DNA from: Deltaproteobacteria bacterium
GTDB taxonomy: Bacteria > Desulfobacterota > Desulfobacteria > Desulfobacterales > ETH-SRB1
Direction: 5' to 3'
Assembly (NCBI GenBank): GCA_019309665.1
Contig: JAFDFV010000110.1
Location: forward strand, 1 to 15,278
DNA: 15,278 nucleotides
Part shown: positions 7,674-14,623 of the stretch, one piece after another
How positions within the stretch are numbered: the stretch's first letter is position 1
Layout of the letters: each line of letters starts with the position of its first letter
Notes under the pieces: generated by a model
Told to the model about the DNA's origin: nothing
The model's database searches: none
The model's input: only the letters and a program-made list of their open reading frames with translations
Translations under genes and position numbers: made by a program

Positions 7674-7754
7674 ACCGAACAATTTGCTGCACCGGAGCGC
7701 AAAAAGCTGCGCCCGGTGAGCAACACGAACCCCGCAGTTAGAATAAAGTTAGGC
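7674..7754 (+). other. attC-like recombination site behind hicA
   Basis: A hairpin pairs CACCGGAGCGC (7690-7700) with GCGCCCGGTG (7709-7718): 10 pairs, with A7696 as the single bulged base, and an 8-base loop. Pairing continues with TGCT (7685-7688) and AGCA (7719-7722), leaving G7689 bulged. Bulged bases on one arm are the hallmark of folded attC sites. The outer parts hold ACCGAAC (7674-7680, imperfect RYYYAAC), GTTAGAA (7737-7743) and a perfect GTTRRRY site, GTTAGGC (7748-7754). The spacing on the right side is longer than usual, so the site is degenerate or damaged. No T-run follows, which argues against a simple terminator. Confidence 0.5.
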
Positions 7755-7793
7755 GCAATTGGTGTGATTTTTGGGAAGTGGAAAGCATAAAAT

Positions 7794-7816
7794 GGGGTCA
7801 AGTCTACTATTGACCC
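7794..7816 (+). repeat. REP palindrome, left copy
   Basis: GGGTCAA (7795-7801) and TTGACCC (7810-7816) form a perfect 7-bp stem around an 8-base loop, preceded by AAAATG. It matches the copy at 8522-8544 in inverted orientation. It lies 30 bases upstream of the transposase start, the usual position of a cognate REP. Confidence 0.6.
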
Positions 7817-7845
7817 ATGAAAGATAAAATGTTATATGTTATAGC

Positions 7846-7941
7846 ATGTCACGTCCACTTAGAATAGAATATCCCGGAGCATGGTATCATGTAATGAACC
7901 GTGGGAGACGGTCCGATTCTGTGATCAGCATATGTACGTGA
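7846..7941 (+). pseudogene. REP-associated tyrosine (Y1) transposase, N-terminal fragment
   Basis: The frame encodes RPLRIEYPGAWYHVMNRG followed by RRSDSV, the highly conserved beginning of the REP-associated transposase family (Y1_Tnp, PF01797 type). After codon 26 (about 7923) similarity stops and the frame ends at 7939-7941 in DNA belonging to the IS91-like fragment. The HUH motif and catalytic Tyr are absent. The intact family cuts and rejoins single-stranded DNA at REP palindromes. Confidence 0.8.
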
Positions 7942-8420
7942 GCATTAAATTTAATATCTCGACCAAATGTATGAACAATAACCAGCATGCCCGGAACCGC
8001 ATCTATTCCTCTGCTTTGAAGCACTTCCAAAGCAGCTCGAGAAGCACAGTCCATCATTACTTTTATCAATGTACGATCATTAAAAATTATCTTGCGAAGC
8101 TCTTGTGGAATGATAAATATCAAATGCCTGTGCGGTACATCAAATATGTTACGCACTGTCTTTTCTACCCATTTATCAATATAAATCTTGCCGCAAGAAG
8201 TACGGAATCTGCTTTTACATGTAAACGGAACTTGTTTCTTATTACCACATTGGGGACAAACATATTCAGCATACCCGCTGGAAGGATCACCACACCCGAT
8301 CATCTTTTCAACATTTTCAACAATCGAATCTCAATGTAGTTTTGAATATCTACTTGATAACTCAGCAAATATTATATACCAAAAATCACGAAATATTGTT
8401 TTTATTGACCTGGCTGCCAT
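7918..8420 (-). pseudogene. IS91-family transposase fragment with nonsense mutation and truncated C-terminus
   Basis: Reading from the ATG at 8420, the frame gives IKTIFRDFWYIIFAELSSRY and then a TGA at 8331-8333. It continues in the same frame with IVENVEKMIGCGDP, a zinc-binding region (YVCPQCGNKKQVPFTCKSRF and TSCGKIYIDKW) and the Y2-transposase core FDVPHRHLIFIIPQEL, ending at HTFGRDIKFNAHVHMLITE with the HUH motif HVH. The frame carries straight through the TGA, so a point change such as CGA to TGA is likely. One expected zinc-ligand position reads FRTSCG where relatives have FCTSCG, a second probable damage. Homology ends at about 7918, before the two catalytic tyrosines, at the junction with the REP transposase remnant. 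Confidence 0.85.
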
Positions 8421-8521
8421 ACAACCATTTTATATATCGTAATTTCAATATATTGAAAGCGTAATTTTATAATTTCCTATACAATTAAAAAACAGATAGG
8501 GAAAATACAAGACAGTAACAA

Positions 8522-8544
8522 GGGTCAAAGGCAGACTTGACCCC
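8522..8544 (-). repeat. REP palindrome, right copy
   Basis: GGGTCAA (8522-8528) and TTGACCC (8537-8543) form a stem around AGGCAGAC. Reverse-complemented, it matches the left copy except at three loop or edge positions. On the + strand it is followed by CTTTTTT (8544-8550), so it could also act as an intrinsic terminator. Confidence 0.6.
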
Positions 8545-8586
8545 TTTTTTACTTATCTTTTTATATAGCCGCTTAACACTAAATAA

Positions 8587-8808
8587 ATGAAGACAGACGA
8601 TTTATTGGTCAAAAACAAAATACCCCAAAAATTTCATAGCCATTATTTAAAATGGTTAAGATACTATTTGGATTTCTGTCAAAGATACCGGTTCAGTTAA
8701 TCAAACTTCCGGAGTCTGTCCAATTTTATCTGGAAATTAAAAGAAAAGGAGCAGACCGACGTGCAGCAAAAACAGGCAAATGAGGCCATCTATAAGCTTG
8801 TAAAGTAA
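8587..8808 (+). pseudogene. Tyrosine recombinase (integrase) N-terminal remnant
   Basis: From ATG 8587, 37 codons read through IPQKFHSHYLKWLRYYLDFC to a TAA at 8698-8700. The same frame continues for 35 codons with SLSNFIWKLKEKEQTDVQ and QQKQANEAIYKLVK to a TAA at 8806-8808. This two-helix layout (Y..W...FL.FC, then F...L...K.....QQ.QA..AI) is the SAM-like core-binding domain of tyrosine recombinases. It is especially like long integrases from anaerobic proteobacteria that carry an extra N-terminal SAM-like module. The catalytic domain is missing. It is a separate protein from the IntI-like remnant at 6811-6972. The 125 bases between it and nifV (8809-8933) hold nothing I recognise. Confidence 0.6.
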
Positions 8809-8933
8809 AAAAATCTATAAATCTATTGTCTTCCGCAATGTTCTGTATGTCCGTCGGGGAAATATGGGGATGTTTGCACAGAAAGCGCTTAACTCAGCAT
8901 GGGTTTTTTTGATGATCGATATGATCTTCAAAT

Positions 8934-10058
8934 TTAGGGGGAGACAGCCTCACTCCGGATAGAACAAAAACGCAAAAGCTCTTTGTCGCTAAAACTCGTT
9001 TTCAGTCGCGATGATTCATTTTTGACCTTCATTAAGAGTTCTTCCAGAACTCTGTCTTCTGTATTTGTCCTCAGACTATTGAGCTTGTAACGTAGCGCAC
9101 TTTTTCCCGTCTTCTTGCCGATAAGGAATTTTCTCCGCATAGATACCTCCGCAGGATCGAATGGTTCATAATTGGAAGGATTTTTTATGAGTCCATCTAT
9201 ATGGATACCCGACTCGCATGTAAAGATATCTTTTCCAACTACAGGCTTTCTTGAAGAAAGAGGAATGCCGGAAACTTTTGCAACATACTCGGAAAGAGGC
9301 CGGAGGCGTTTCAGATTGTATTTGTCCGTCCCCTTTCTTTTCGCCAAAAAGCCTACTACCTCTTCCAGTACCGCATTGCCGGCTCGCTCACCAAGACCAT
9401 TTACTGTAACATCCGCAAAATCGGCGCCGGCTGCAAGGGCGCTTACTGCATTGGCCGTGGCCATGCCAAAATCATTGTGTGCATGCATGCCGATATCAAT
9501 AGAGAGCAGGGATCTTAGCCTGGAAACAGCGTCAAAGATGGCCGGGGGGTCCATGATTCCTACGGTATCGGCAAAACGGACCCTGTTTATACCTTCTTTC
9601 TCGGCCAGAAGGCAGACCTCGTCCACAAAATCCGGCATAGCTCTGGAGGCATCTTCCAGACCGAGGGAGAGATAACAGGATGAGCTATTTCTAACCTGCC
9701 TTATACCTTCACAGACCCTGGCCAGCACCCATTTTCTATTCCTGCCAAGTTTGTTTTTTATATGGATATCCGAAACCGGGATGGACATAGCAAGGACATC
9801 GGGACAAAGCCTCACACTTTGTTCTATATCGCCGGGAAGGCACCGGCACCACAGGGCAAGTTTCGGGCACCCTGCGAGTTTTCCGGCTTGTTTGATGAGT
9901 TCCCTGGTCTCAGGGTTTTGCACTGCAATTCCCAGCTCTATCTCATCAACACCCACCTTTATGAGCAAATCAATGATACGCAGCTTTTCCGTCAGGTCAA
10001 AATAAACATTAGCCGCCTGTTCACCCTCTCTCAATGTAGAATCAATAATTCCTTTCAT
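8934..10058 (-). CDS. nifV: Homocitrate synthase (NifV type)
   Basis: 374 residues, the normal NifV size. The enzyme condenses acetyl-CoA with 2-oxoglutarate to (R)-homocitrate, the organic ligand of nitrogenase FeMo/FeV cofactors. Seen: DSTLREGEQ (residues 6-14, catalytic Arg and metal-binding Asp), WCRCLPGDIEQ near 70-80, SIPVSDIHIKNKLGRNR near 92-108, GLEDASRA near 133-140, metal-binding HAH (192-194) in MHAHNDFGMATAN, and VNGLGERAGN near 219-228. SIPVSD and GLEDASRA favour NifV over isopropylmalate or citramalate synthases. GGGGGTG upstream of the ATG is its ribosome binding site. It is the last gene of the ABC transporter operon, 35 bases after the ATPase. No nitrogenase gene is in the window, which is unusual. 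Confidence 0.9.
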   Translation of the reverse strand: MKGIIDSTLREGEQAANVYFDLTEKLRIIDLLIKVGVDEIELGIAVQNPETRELIKQAGKLAGCPKLALWCRCLPGDIEQSVRLCPDVLAMSIPVSDIHIKNKLGRNRKWVLARVCEGIRQVRNSSSCYLSLGLEDASRAMPDFVDEVCLLAEKEGINRVRFADTVGIMDPPAIFDAVSRLRSLLSIDIGMHAHNDFGMATANAVSALAAGADFADVTVNGLGERAGNAVLEEVVGFLAKRKGTDKYNLKRLRPLSEYVAKVSGIPLSSRKPVVGKDIFTCESGIHIDGLIKNPSNYEPFDPAEVSMRRKFLIGKKTGKSALRYKLNSLRTNTEDRVLEELLMKVKNESSRLKTSFSDKELLRFCSIRSEAVSP

Positions 10059-10093
10059 AATTTGTCACCCCCGATTTCATTAAGACTTAGCCT

Positions 10094-11224
10094 TCAGCCT
10101 TCTACCTGAGTAGTTACAAGACATTTTCTTCCAGCCTCCGGTTCTCTGCATTTTTTGCCGCATAACGGATGGGGCGCATCCGGGGCAAAGCAAACCCAAA
10201 CATTTTCGTATATATTAAAATCAAAAAGATCTTTGGGAATCACGGCATGCAGCTCCATGCCGTTAGTGTCAATCGTTGCCTTTAAGCCATTACCGTTGTT
10301 TGTTTTATTTACTATTTTTCCCATGATTCGATTCAAGTTGGCGTCAGGCACTTTGTTTTCTTTTTTTAGAGTAATTTTTTCCGGGTGGATACAGAGATTG
10401 ATCTCTTTGCCTTTTTCAAAAACAGGATATTTTTTAACTCTAATCTTAACGGGTTGACCTGGGCCTTCATTATTGACTTGTACAACGGCTTCATGCTGAT
10501 TTATTTCTATTACGCGTGCTTTTAAAATATTTTTAGCTCCGACAAAACGGGCTACAAATTCGGTTTTGGGATGATAAAACAGTTCATCAGGGGATTCGAT
10601 CTGCTCTATTTTCCCCTTATTAACTACCGAAACACGATCTCCCAGGAAAAAGGCTTCGCCATGGTTGTGGGTAACATAGATTGTGGTTACTCCCATTTTT
10701 CGCTGAATATTTTTAAATTCACCTCCTATTTTCTCTCTGGTCAGAACATCCAGGTCACTCATGGGCTCATCCAGGAGCAATACCCTTGGAGAGGGCGCAA
10801 TGGCCCTGGCCAGGGCTGCTCGCTGCTTTTCTCCGCCGCTCAAATCTTTGGGGTATCTCCGGGCAAGGTGACGGATATTCATCAAATTTAACATTTCATC
10901 CAGCCTGGCCTCAATTTCATCGACACGCCTTTTTTGTATCTTCAATCCATAGGTGATATTAGAGGCTACATCAAGGTGAGGAAACAGGGCTAAATCCTGG
11001 AACAGGTAGCCGACGCTCCTCCGGTTGACCGGGATCTCATCCACCGATGCCCCATCGAATAGCACCGATCCTTCATATTCAATCAATCCGGAGACGATGT
11101 TTAGCAAGGTTGTTTTCCCGGCGCCGGTTGGTCCCAAAAGCACCATAAGCTCGCCGTCTGCTATCTTTAAGCTCATATTACGACAGATAAAATTGCTAAT
11201 ATTTTTTAGCTCTATAGCGGGCAT
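10094..11224 (-). CDS. ABC transporter ATP-binding protein with TOBE-type domain and Cys-rich tail
   Basis: 376 residues. Seen: Walker A GPTGAGKT (31-38), Q-loop Gln76, signature LSGGE (128-132), Walker B VLLLDEP (148-154), D-loop SDLD and switch His186. After about residue 230 come beta-rich segments (AKNILKARVIEINQHEAVVQV, LCIHPEKITLKK, IMGKIVNKTNNGNGLKATI) fitting TOBE modules like those of ModC and other CUT1/MOI-type ATPases. Its partner permease and binding protein are TauA/SsuA-like, whose ATPases usually lack this extension. The tail has Cys345, Cys355, Cys359 and Cys368, possibly metal-binding. The start is set by GGAGA inside the permease stop region, 1 base between the genes. The substrate is not shown; a metal oxyanion or a metal-homocitrate complex is inferred from nifV next door. 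Confidence 0.85.
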   Translation of the reverse strand: MPAIELKNISNFICRNMSLKIADGELMVLLGPTGAGKTTLLNIVSGLIEYEGSVLFDGASVDEIPVNRRSVGYLFQDLALFPHLDVASNITYGLKIQKRRVDEIEARLDEMLNLMNIRHLARRYPKDLSGGEKQRAALARAIAPSPRVLLLDEPMSDLDVLTREKIGGEFKNIQRKMGVTTIYVTHNHGEAFFLGDRVSVVNKGKIEQIESPDELFYHPKTEFVARFVGAKNILKARVIEINQHEAVVQVNNEGPGQPVKIRVKKYPVFEKGKEINLCIHPEKITLKKENKVPDANLNRIMGKIVNKTNNGNGLKATIDTNGMELHAVIPKDLFDFNIYENVWVCFAPDAPHPLCGKKCREPEAGRKCLVTTQVEG

Positions 11225-11225
11225 A

Positions 11226-11978
11226 TTATCTCCATTTGTGAGTCAACCTGTGCTCCATATAGATGAAGAATCTCTCAAAGGATAGACACATCACCGACAG
11301 AACTATCAAGCATACTATAACAATATCTATTCTGATCAAACTTTCGGCCCTCATGAGCAACGCCCCGATGCCGGTGGGAATGGCTACCATCTCAGCGGCT
11401 ATTATCACCCGCCAGGCCATCCCCGCCTCCAGTCTCAAACCAGTAAATATATTGGAAAGAGCAAGGGGCAAAAGTATGGTACTCAATATCTTTCCTTCAG
11501 ACGCTCCCAGGGTCTTTGCAACCTTGACAAGGTTTTTATCTACGGTCTTGATGCCGGTAACCGTATTATAAAGCACAGGAAAAAATGAACAGATAAATAT
11601 TATCATGATGGGAAGCATTTCACTTATTCCAAACCAGAGCATCAAGATGGGCAGCCAGCCCAAAGCGGGTATAGGGCAAAGCAGGCTAAATATCGGGTGA
11701 AGTGTTTTGTTTATAACTTGCTTATAACCCATCAAAATACCGATTAACAGCCCGGCAATAGATCCTGTGGAAAAACCGATCAAGACCCTGGACAAACTCC
11801 TCAAAAAATTATCCGGCAGAACTCCGCTGATTGTGAGATAATAAAATTCCTGTATAACCTTAGTAAAAGGCGGAAAAAAGAAGTGACCGGGGATTAGTTC
11901 CAGCCGTGTTACCATCTCCCAGATTAACAAAAAAACTAATACAGGAATTAAGCTATAAGCGGCTTTTATTTTTTTCAT
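11226..11978 (-). CDS. ABC transporter permease, SsuC/TauC type
   Basis: 250 residues with about six membrane segments. The cytoplasmic EAA loop, which docks the ATPase, lies around residues 154-182 (AKTLGASEGKILSTILLPLAL). The N-terminus LLIWEMVTRLELIP with PPFTKVIQEF is characteristic of the nitrate/taurine/sulfonate permease family (BPD_transp_1). The ATG overlaps the stop of the binding-protein gene by 4 bases (ATGA), so translation is coupled. It would function as a homodimer in the inner membrane with the neighbouring ATPase. Confidence 0.9.
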   Translation of the reverse strand: MKKIKAAYSLIPVLVFLLIWEMVTRLELIPGHFFFPPFTKVIQEFYYLTISGVLPDNFLRSLSRVLIGFSTGSIAGLLIGILMGYKQVINKTLHPIFSLLCPIPALGWLPILMLWFGISEMLPIMIIFICSFFPVLYNTVTGIKTVDKNLVKVAKTLGASEGKILSTILLPLALSNIFTGLRLEAGMAWRVIIAAEMVAIPTGIGALLMRAESLIRIDIVIVCLIVLSVMCLSFERFFIYMEHRLTHKWR

Positions 11979-13033
11979 TTGATAAACCCCGTTAATTCAA
12001 TAAAATTTTCTGCTTTAAATGGTTCCTTTATGTATTCTAATTCCACGCAGGTATCTATCGCTTTCTGGATTTGTTTCGGGTCAATATCAGTGGTATTAAC
12101 CAATCTTACCGTTAATGATTTTAATATCTGCCTGGGAGTAATCACAAGTTTGGAAACTACATCAATAGCTTTAACAGGGAATATCTTTTTTCCTGCAATT
12201 TGTAATTCTCCTGCAACAATCTCTGCTGCTTCTTCAGGATGACTATTAATAAATTGTGTCGCTCGCTCAGTAACCTTTACCAGTTTTTTTACTATGTCAG
12301 GATATTCCTTTATGAGTTCTTCCCTTACCACCAAAACACTTCCCTGCATATTGGGCCATAGGTCCTGGGCGGTTAAAAATACTTTAAATCCCAATTCTTC
12401 CGCCATGGTGGGAAATTGTTCACAAATAAAGGCGGCATCCAATTGACCTGTTTTAAGGGCAAGAAGTAGTTTGGGTGGATTCATCCTTCTGACTTTTTTT
12501 AATATCTGCTTTTTATCCAGGTGATATTTTTCTATCATTTTATGCAGAAGCGAATCAAGGGGACCCCCTTCACGACTGCATCCAATACGAATCCCTTTTT
12601 TTTTCAGGTCTTCGATGGTTTTAACTTTATCAGGGTTAACAACAAAACCATACCCGTACTTATGGATTCCGGCCACAATCTTTATCGGCACCCTGGCATT
12701 AGCCTTGGCATTTATAGCCGGAATTAGACAAATATAAGCAGCATCAATATCGCCTCTTGCCAAGGCGACAGCAAGAGCCATGCCGGTTATAAAATTTTCA
12801 TAACTGGAGATGGTCAACCCCTCTTCCTTATACCAGCCTTTTTGATTAGCTATATGCGCACAAGCAGAATGAGTAGTAAATTCCACGGCTATCCTGATGG
12901 GCTTTGATTTCGTTTCCGCAAATACAAGAGCTTCCCTGGATTCTTTTTGGGCAAAGGCGGTGTAAGAAATAAGGCAAATCAATAGCACTAAAAACAGCAC
13001 ATTATATTTTCTTAAGCCTTTCAATGTCTTCAT
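11975..13033 (-). CDS. Periplasmic substrate-binding protein, NMT1/TauA/SsuA type
   Basis: 352 residues from the ATG at 13033. The frame is open further upstream to 13126, but the 13033 start is followed by a signal peptide (KGLRKYNVLFLVLLICLISYTAFA, probable cleavage after AFA) and preceded by AGGGGAT. No lipobox Cys follows, so it is probably soluble in the periplasm. Seen: PIRIAVEFTTHSACAHIANQ, KGWYKEEGL, ALARGDIDAAYICLIPAI and KGIRIGCSREGGPLDSLLH, the two-lobed fold of the NMT1/THI5-like family, which covers binders of sulfonates, nitrate, bicarbonate and thiamine precursors. The ligand cannot be read from sequence. It lies 47 bases downstream of the porin gene. Confidence 0.88.
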   Translation of the reverse strand: MKTLKGLRKYNVLFLVLLICLISYTAFAQKESREALVFAETKSKPIRIAVEFTTHSACAHIANQKGWYKEEGLTISSYENFITGMALAVALARGDIDAAYICLIPAINAKANARVPIKIVAGIHKYGYGFVVNPDKVKTIEDLKKKGIRIGCSREGGPLDSLLHKMIEKYHLDKKQILKKVRRMNPPKLLLALKTGQLDAAFICEQFPTMAEELGFKVFLTAQDLWPNMQGSVLVVREELIKEYPDIVKKLVKVTERATQFINSHPEEAAEIVAGELQIAGKKIFPVKAIDVVSKLVITPRQILKSLTVRLVNTTDIDPKQIQKAIDTCVELEYIKEPFKAENFIELTGFIK

Positions 13034-13080
13034 GATATCCCCTAAATATAGGTTGGTTGTTGCGATGCTCTCTGTTTTAC

Positions 13081-14433
13081 CTACAAGACCTTCCTGGAAA
13101 ATTTGTACTGTAGCTGAATAAAACACCAGTTAGCTTCAACATCATCTGCCACGGTTTCAACAAATCCGCCTGGCCAGAAATGACCATAGCCGAATTGGCA
13201 TTCCAATCCCTTGAGGGGTGTGGTGTATTTTCCGACAATATCAAATTCCACCCCAAGTTCGTTTCCTGATTTGCCGGTCTTATCTCTATAAGCCTTTTGG
13301 TTCTGATACCAGGCGTCTTTTTTTTCCGCGAGCCAAAATTTGTGTAACTCTGCCTTAAAACCCAGGTTTTTTAAGGGCTTGAATTCCAGATTGATCTGGG
13401 CATCCTGTAGATTTTTCCACTGCATAAGATTCATTCTGCCGTACATCTTGTCCCGTGCTCCAAACACCCCGTCAAAAGTGTTGCAATTTCTGTCTGTCGG
13501 ATCTTCGTCTCCGGAGGCATAGGAAAATTCAGCGCTAACCTGCGGGGTCCACGGAACTGTCTTGAATTTATACCCGGCAAGTAGATGATAACCATATGCC
13601 TCTATGTCGTCATTTCCCCACTCGCCGGACTGCCAGACAAAGGTAAAATCATAATCCAATCCAGGAAAGATTTCGGCATAGCTCCGTAGGCCGTAATAGT
13701 TTGAATTAAAATCGTCAAAGGTGTTGTTTTCGCTTTTGAAATTGTCGTGGGTGTCCCATTTCCTTATAAAAAAAGGCTCCACGTAAATTTTTCTGTCCTG
13801 CATGGGAACAAGGAAATGGCTGTAGACGGCACAACCCTCAAAGAAATGGCGGTGATCGAGTGAAAATCTGTCAGGTTCATGTATAATGTTTGTGCCGTAG
13901 AATGTGTCTACAAAGTTCTCACCGAATTTGTATGACAATTTTACTGCGTCCCATATGTATTTGCCGGAGTTGCCCCATTTGCCCGGGCCAAAAACCCTTC
14001 TGTCCCCATAGGCGATGATTTGTCTTCCCCCTTTCAGATTGAGTTTTTGACCAAAAAGATTCTTCAGCTCAAGATAGGTATCAAAAAGTTCCAAATGATT
14101 TTTGTTTGGATTGTGTTCAAGTCCCAGCCTTGAGTTATAAAAGGCGTCATCAGGAAGGGCCACATCATAAGCCCTTGCATCCTGCAAGCCCGCAGAAATA
14201 TGCACATTTTTGTGGGGGTTGAAATCGAATGTCAGCCGAATCCTTTGAAGCAAGAAAGCGTCATCCGATTCGCCTTTAGGAGGATTTTTTCCGTAAAACT
14301 TCTGATTGAAGTTGTCCTCGTATTCCCACCTGTATCTTATATCAGCATTTATCCTCAGCACATCATCTGCCGTGTCCGCTAAAGAAGGATCTATAAAAAA
14401 TAACAATGTGACCACAAAGAATTTTCTCCACAT
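13081..14433 (-). CDS. Outer-membrane beta-barrel of the alginate-export (AlgE-like) family
   Basis: 450 residues with an N-terminal signal peptide (RKFFVVTLLFFIDPSLA, cleavage before DTA). The mature part alternates polar and aromatic beta strands: INADIRYRWEYEDNF at the start, RQIIAYGDRRVFG near 140, FDGVFGARDKMYGRMNLMQW near 330-350 and a final strand FIQLQYKF followed by five residues. The middle block (Y..M.L..W.NL.D.) is typical of the alginate_exp domain, found in AlgE-like porins of many species that make no alginate. AAGGAGGG upstream of the ATG is a strong ribosome binding site. Position ahead of the binding protein suggests it gives the substrate passage through the outer membrane, which is inference. 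Confidence 0.8.
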   Translation of the reverse strand: MWRKFFVVTLLFFIDPSLADTADDVLRINADIRYRWEYEDNFNQKFYGKNPPKGESDDAFLLQRIRLTFDFNPHKNVHISAGLQDARAYDVALPDDAFYNSRLGLEHNPNKNHLELFDTYLELKNLFGQKLNLKGGRQIIAYGDRRVFGPGKWGNSGKYIWDAVKLSYKFGENFVDTFYGTNIIHEPDRFSLDHRHFFEGCAVYSHFLVPMQDRKIYVEPFFIRKWDTHDNFKSENNTFDDFNSNYYGLRSYAEIFPGLDYDFTFVWQSGEWGNDDIEAYGYHLLAGYKFKTVPWTPQVSAEFSYASGDEDPTDRNCNTFDGVFGARDKMYGRMNLMQWKNLQDAQINLEFKPLKNLGFKAELHKFWLAEKKDAWYQNQKAYRDKTGKSGNELGVEFDIVGKYTTPLKGLECQFGYGHFWPGGFVETVADDVEANWCFIQLQYKFSRKVL

Positions 14434-14500
14434 AGCGGTTCCCTCCTTCTATTAATTGAAATGGCGGTCTTGATCATAGTTTCGGCCACTTCAACATCTC

Positions 14501-14553
14501 TGTGGGAGCGGCTTTCCGGCCGCGACGGTCGCGGCAAGAATGCCGCTCCCACA
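14501..14553 (+). repeat. REP-type palindrome between the DUF364 and porin genes
   Basis: TGTGGGAGCGGC (14501-14512) and GCCGCTCCCACA (14542-14553) are perfect 12-bp arms. Inside, GCCGCGAC (14519-14526) and GTCGCGGC (14528-14535) form a second perfect arm pair. The GTGGGAGCGGC opening is the well-known core of one bacterial REP class mobilised by REP-associated Y1 transposases. It is markedly more GC-rich than its surroundings and different from the GGGTCAA palindromes at 7794 and 8522. It may stabilise or end the upstream transcript. Confidence 0.8.
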
Positions 14554-14579
14554 AATTGGACCAAATGATGATTAAGCCC

Positions 14580-14604
14580 GAAATGGTAAAGCGAATACCA
14601 TTTC
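14580..14604. repeat. Perfect 9-bp hairpin downstream of the DUF364 gene
   Basis: GAAATGGTA (14580-14588) and TACCATTTC (14596-14604) pair perfectly around a 7-base loop, 20 bases past the DUF364 stop on the minus strand. No T-run follows, so a rho-independent terminator is not well supported. With the adjacent REP it could form a transcript-end or processing structure. Confidence 0.4.
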
Positions 14605-14623
14605 TGGAAAGCCGATCCTGACT

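Larger units (their letters stand above)
7794..8544. mobile_element. REP-flanked transposase remnant (REPtron-like) disrupted by an IS91-like fragment
   Basis: Two palindromes in inverted orientation (7794-7816 and 8522-8544; 20 of 23 bases equal after reverse-complementing one) bracket the 5' end of a REP-associated Y1 transposase gene. Such transposase genes are normally flanked by inverted copies of their cognate REP. Inside, the transposase is cut after about 26 codons and joined to an oppositely oriented IS91-like transposase fragment. Bases 8421-8521 are AT-rich with no recognisable coding content. Nothing here can be active. Confidence 0.55.

Noticed and set aside
7881..8339. 152-codon plus-strand ORF
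   Set aside because: It is the antisense of the IS91-like transposase fragment, which has clear zinc-binding and HUH motifs on the minus strand.
8571..8577. GCTTAAC as an integron core site, with another at 8887-8893
   Set aside because: Both match RYYYAAC, but neither has a paired GTTRRRY arm or hairpin at a suitable distance, and a seven-base degenerate motif is expected by chance.
8887..8940. Terminator for nifV near GATGATCGATATGATC
   Set aside because: The apparent symmetry comes from repeated GATC and a direct repeat of ATGATC; no stable stem with a following T-run on the minus strand was found.
9172..9675. 167-codon plus-strand ORF within nifV
   Set aside because: It is antisense to an intact, motif-rich homocitrate synthase; the translation is low-complexity Ser/Ala-rich.
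13034..13126. Longer N-terminus for the binding protein
   Set aside because: The extra 31 residues precede a good signal peptide and overlap the end of the porin gene; the ATG at 13033 has its own ribosome binding site.
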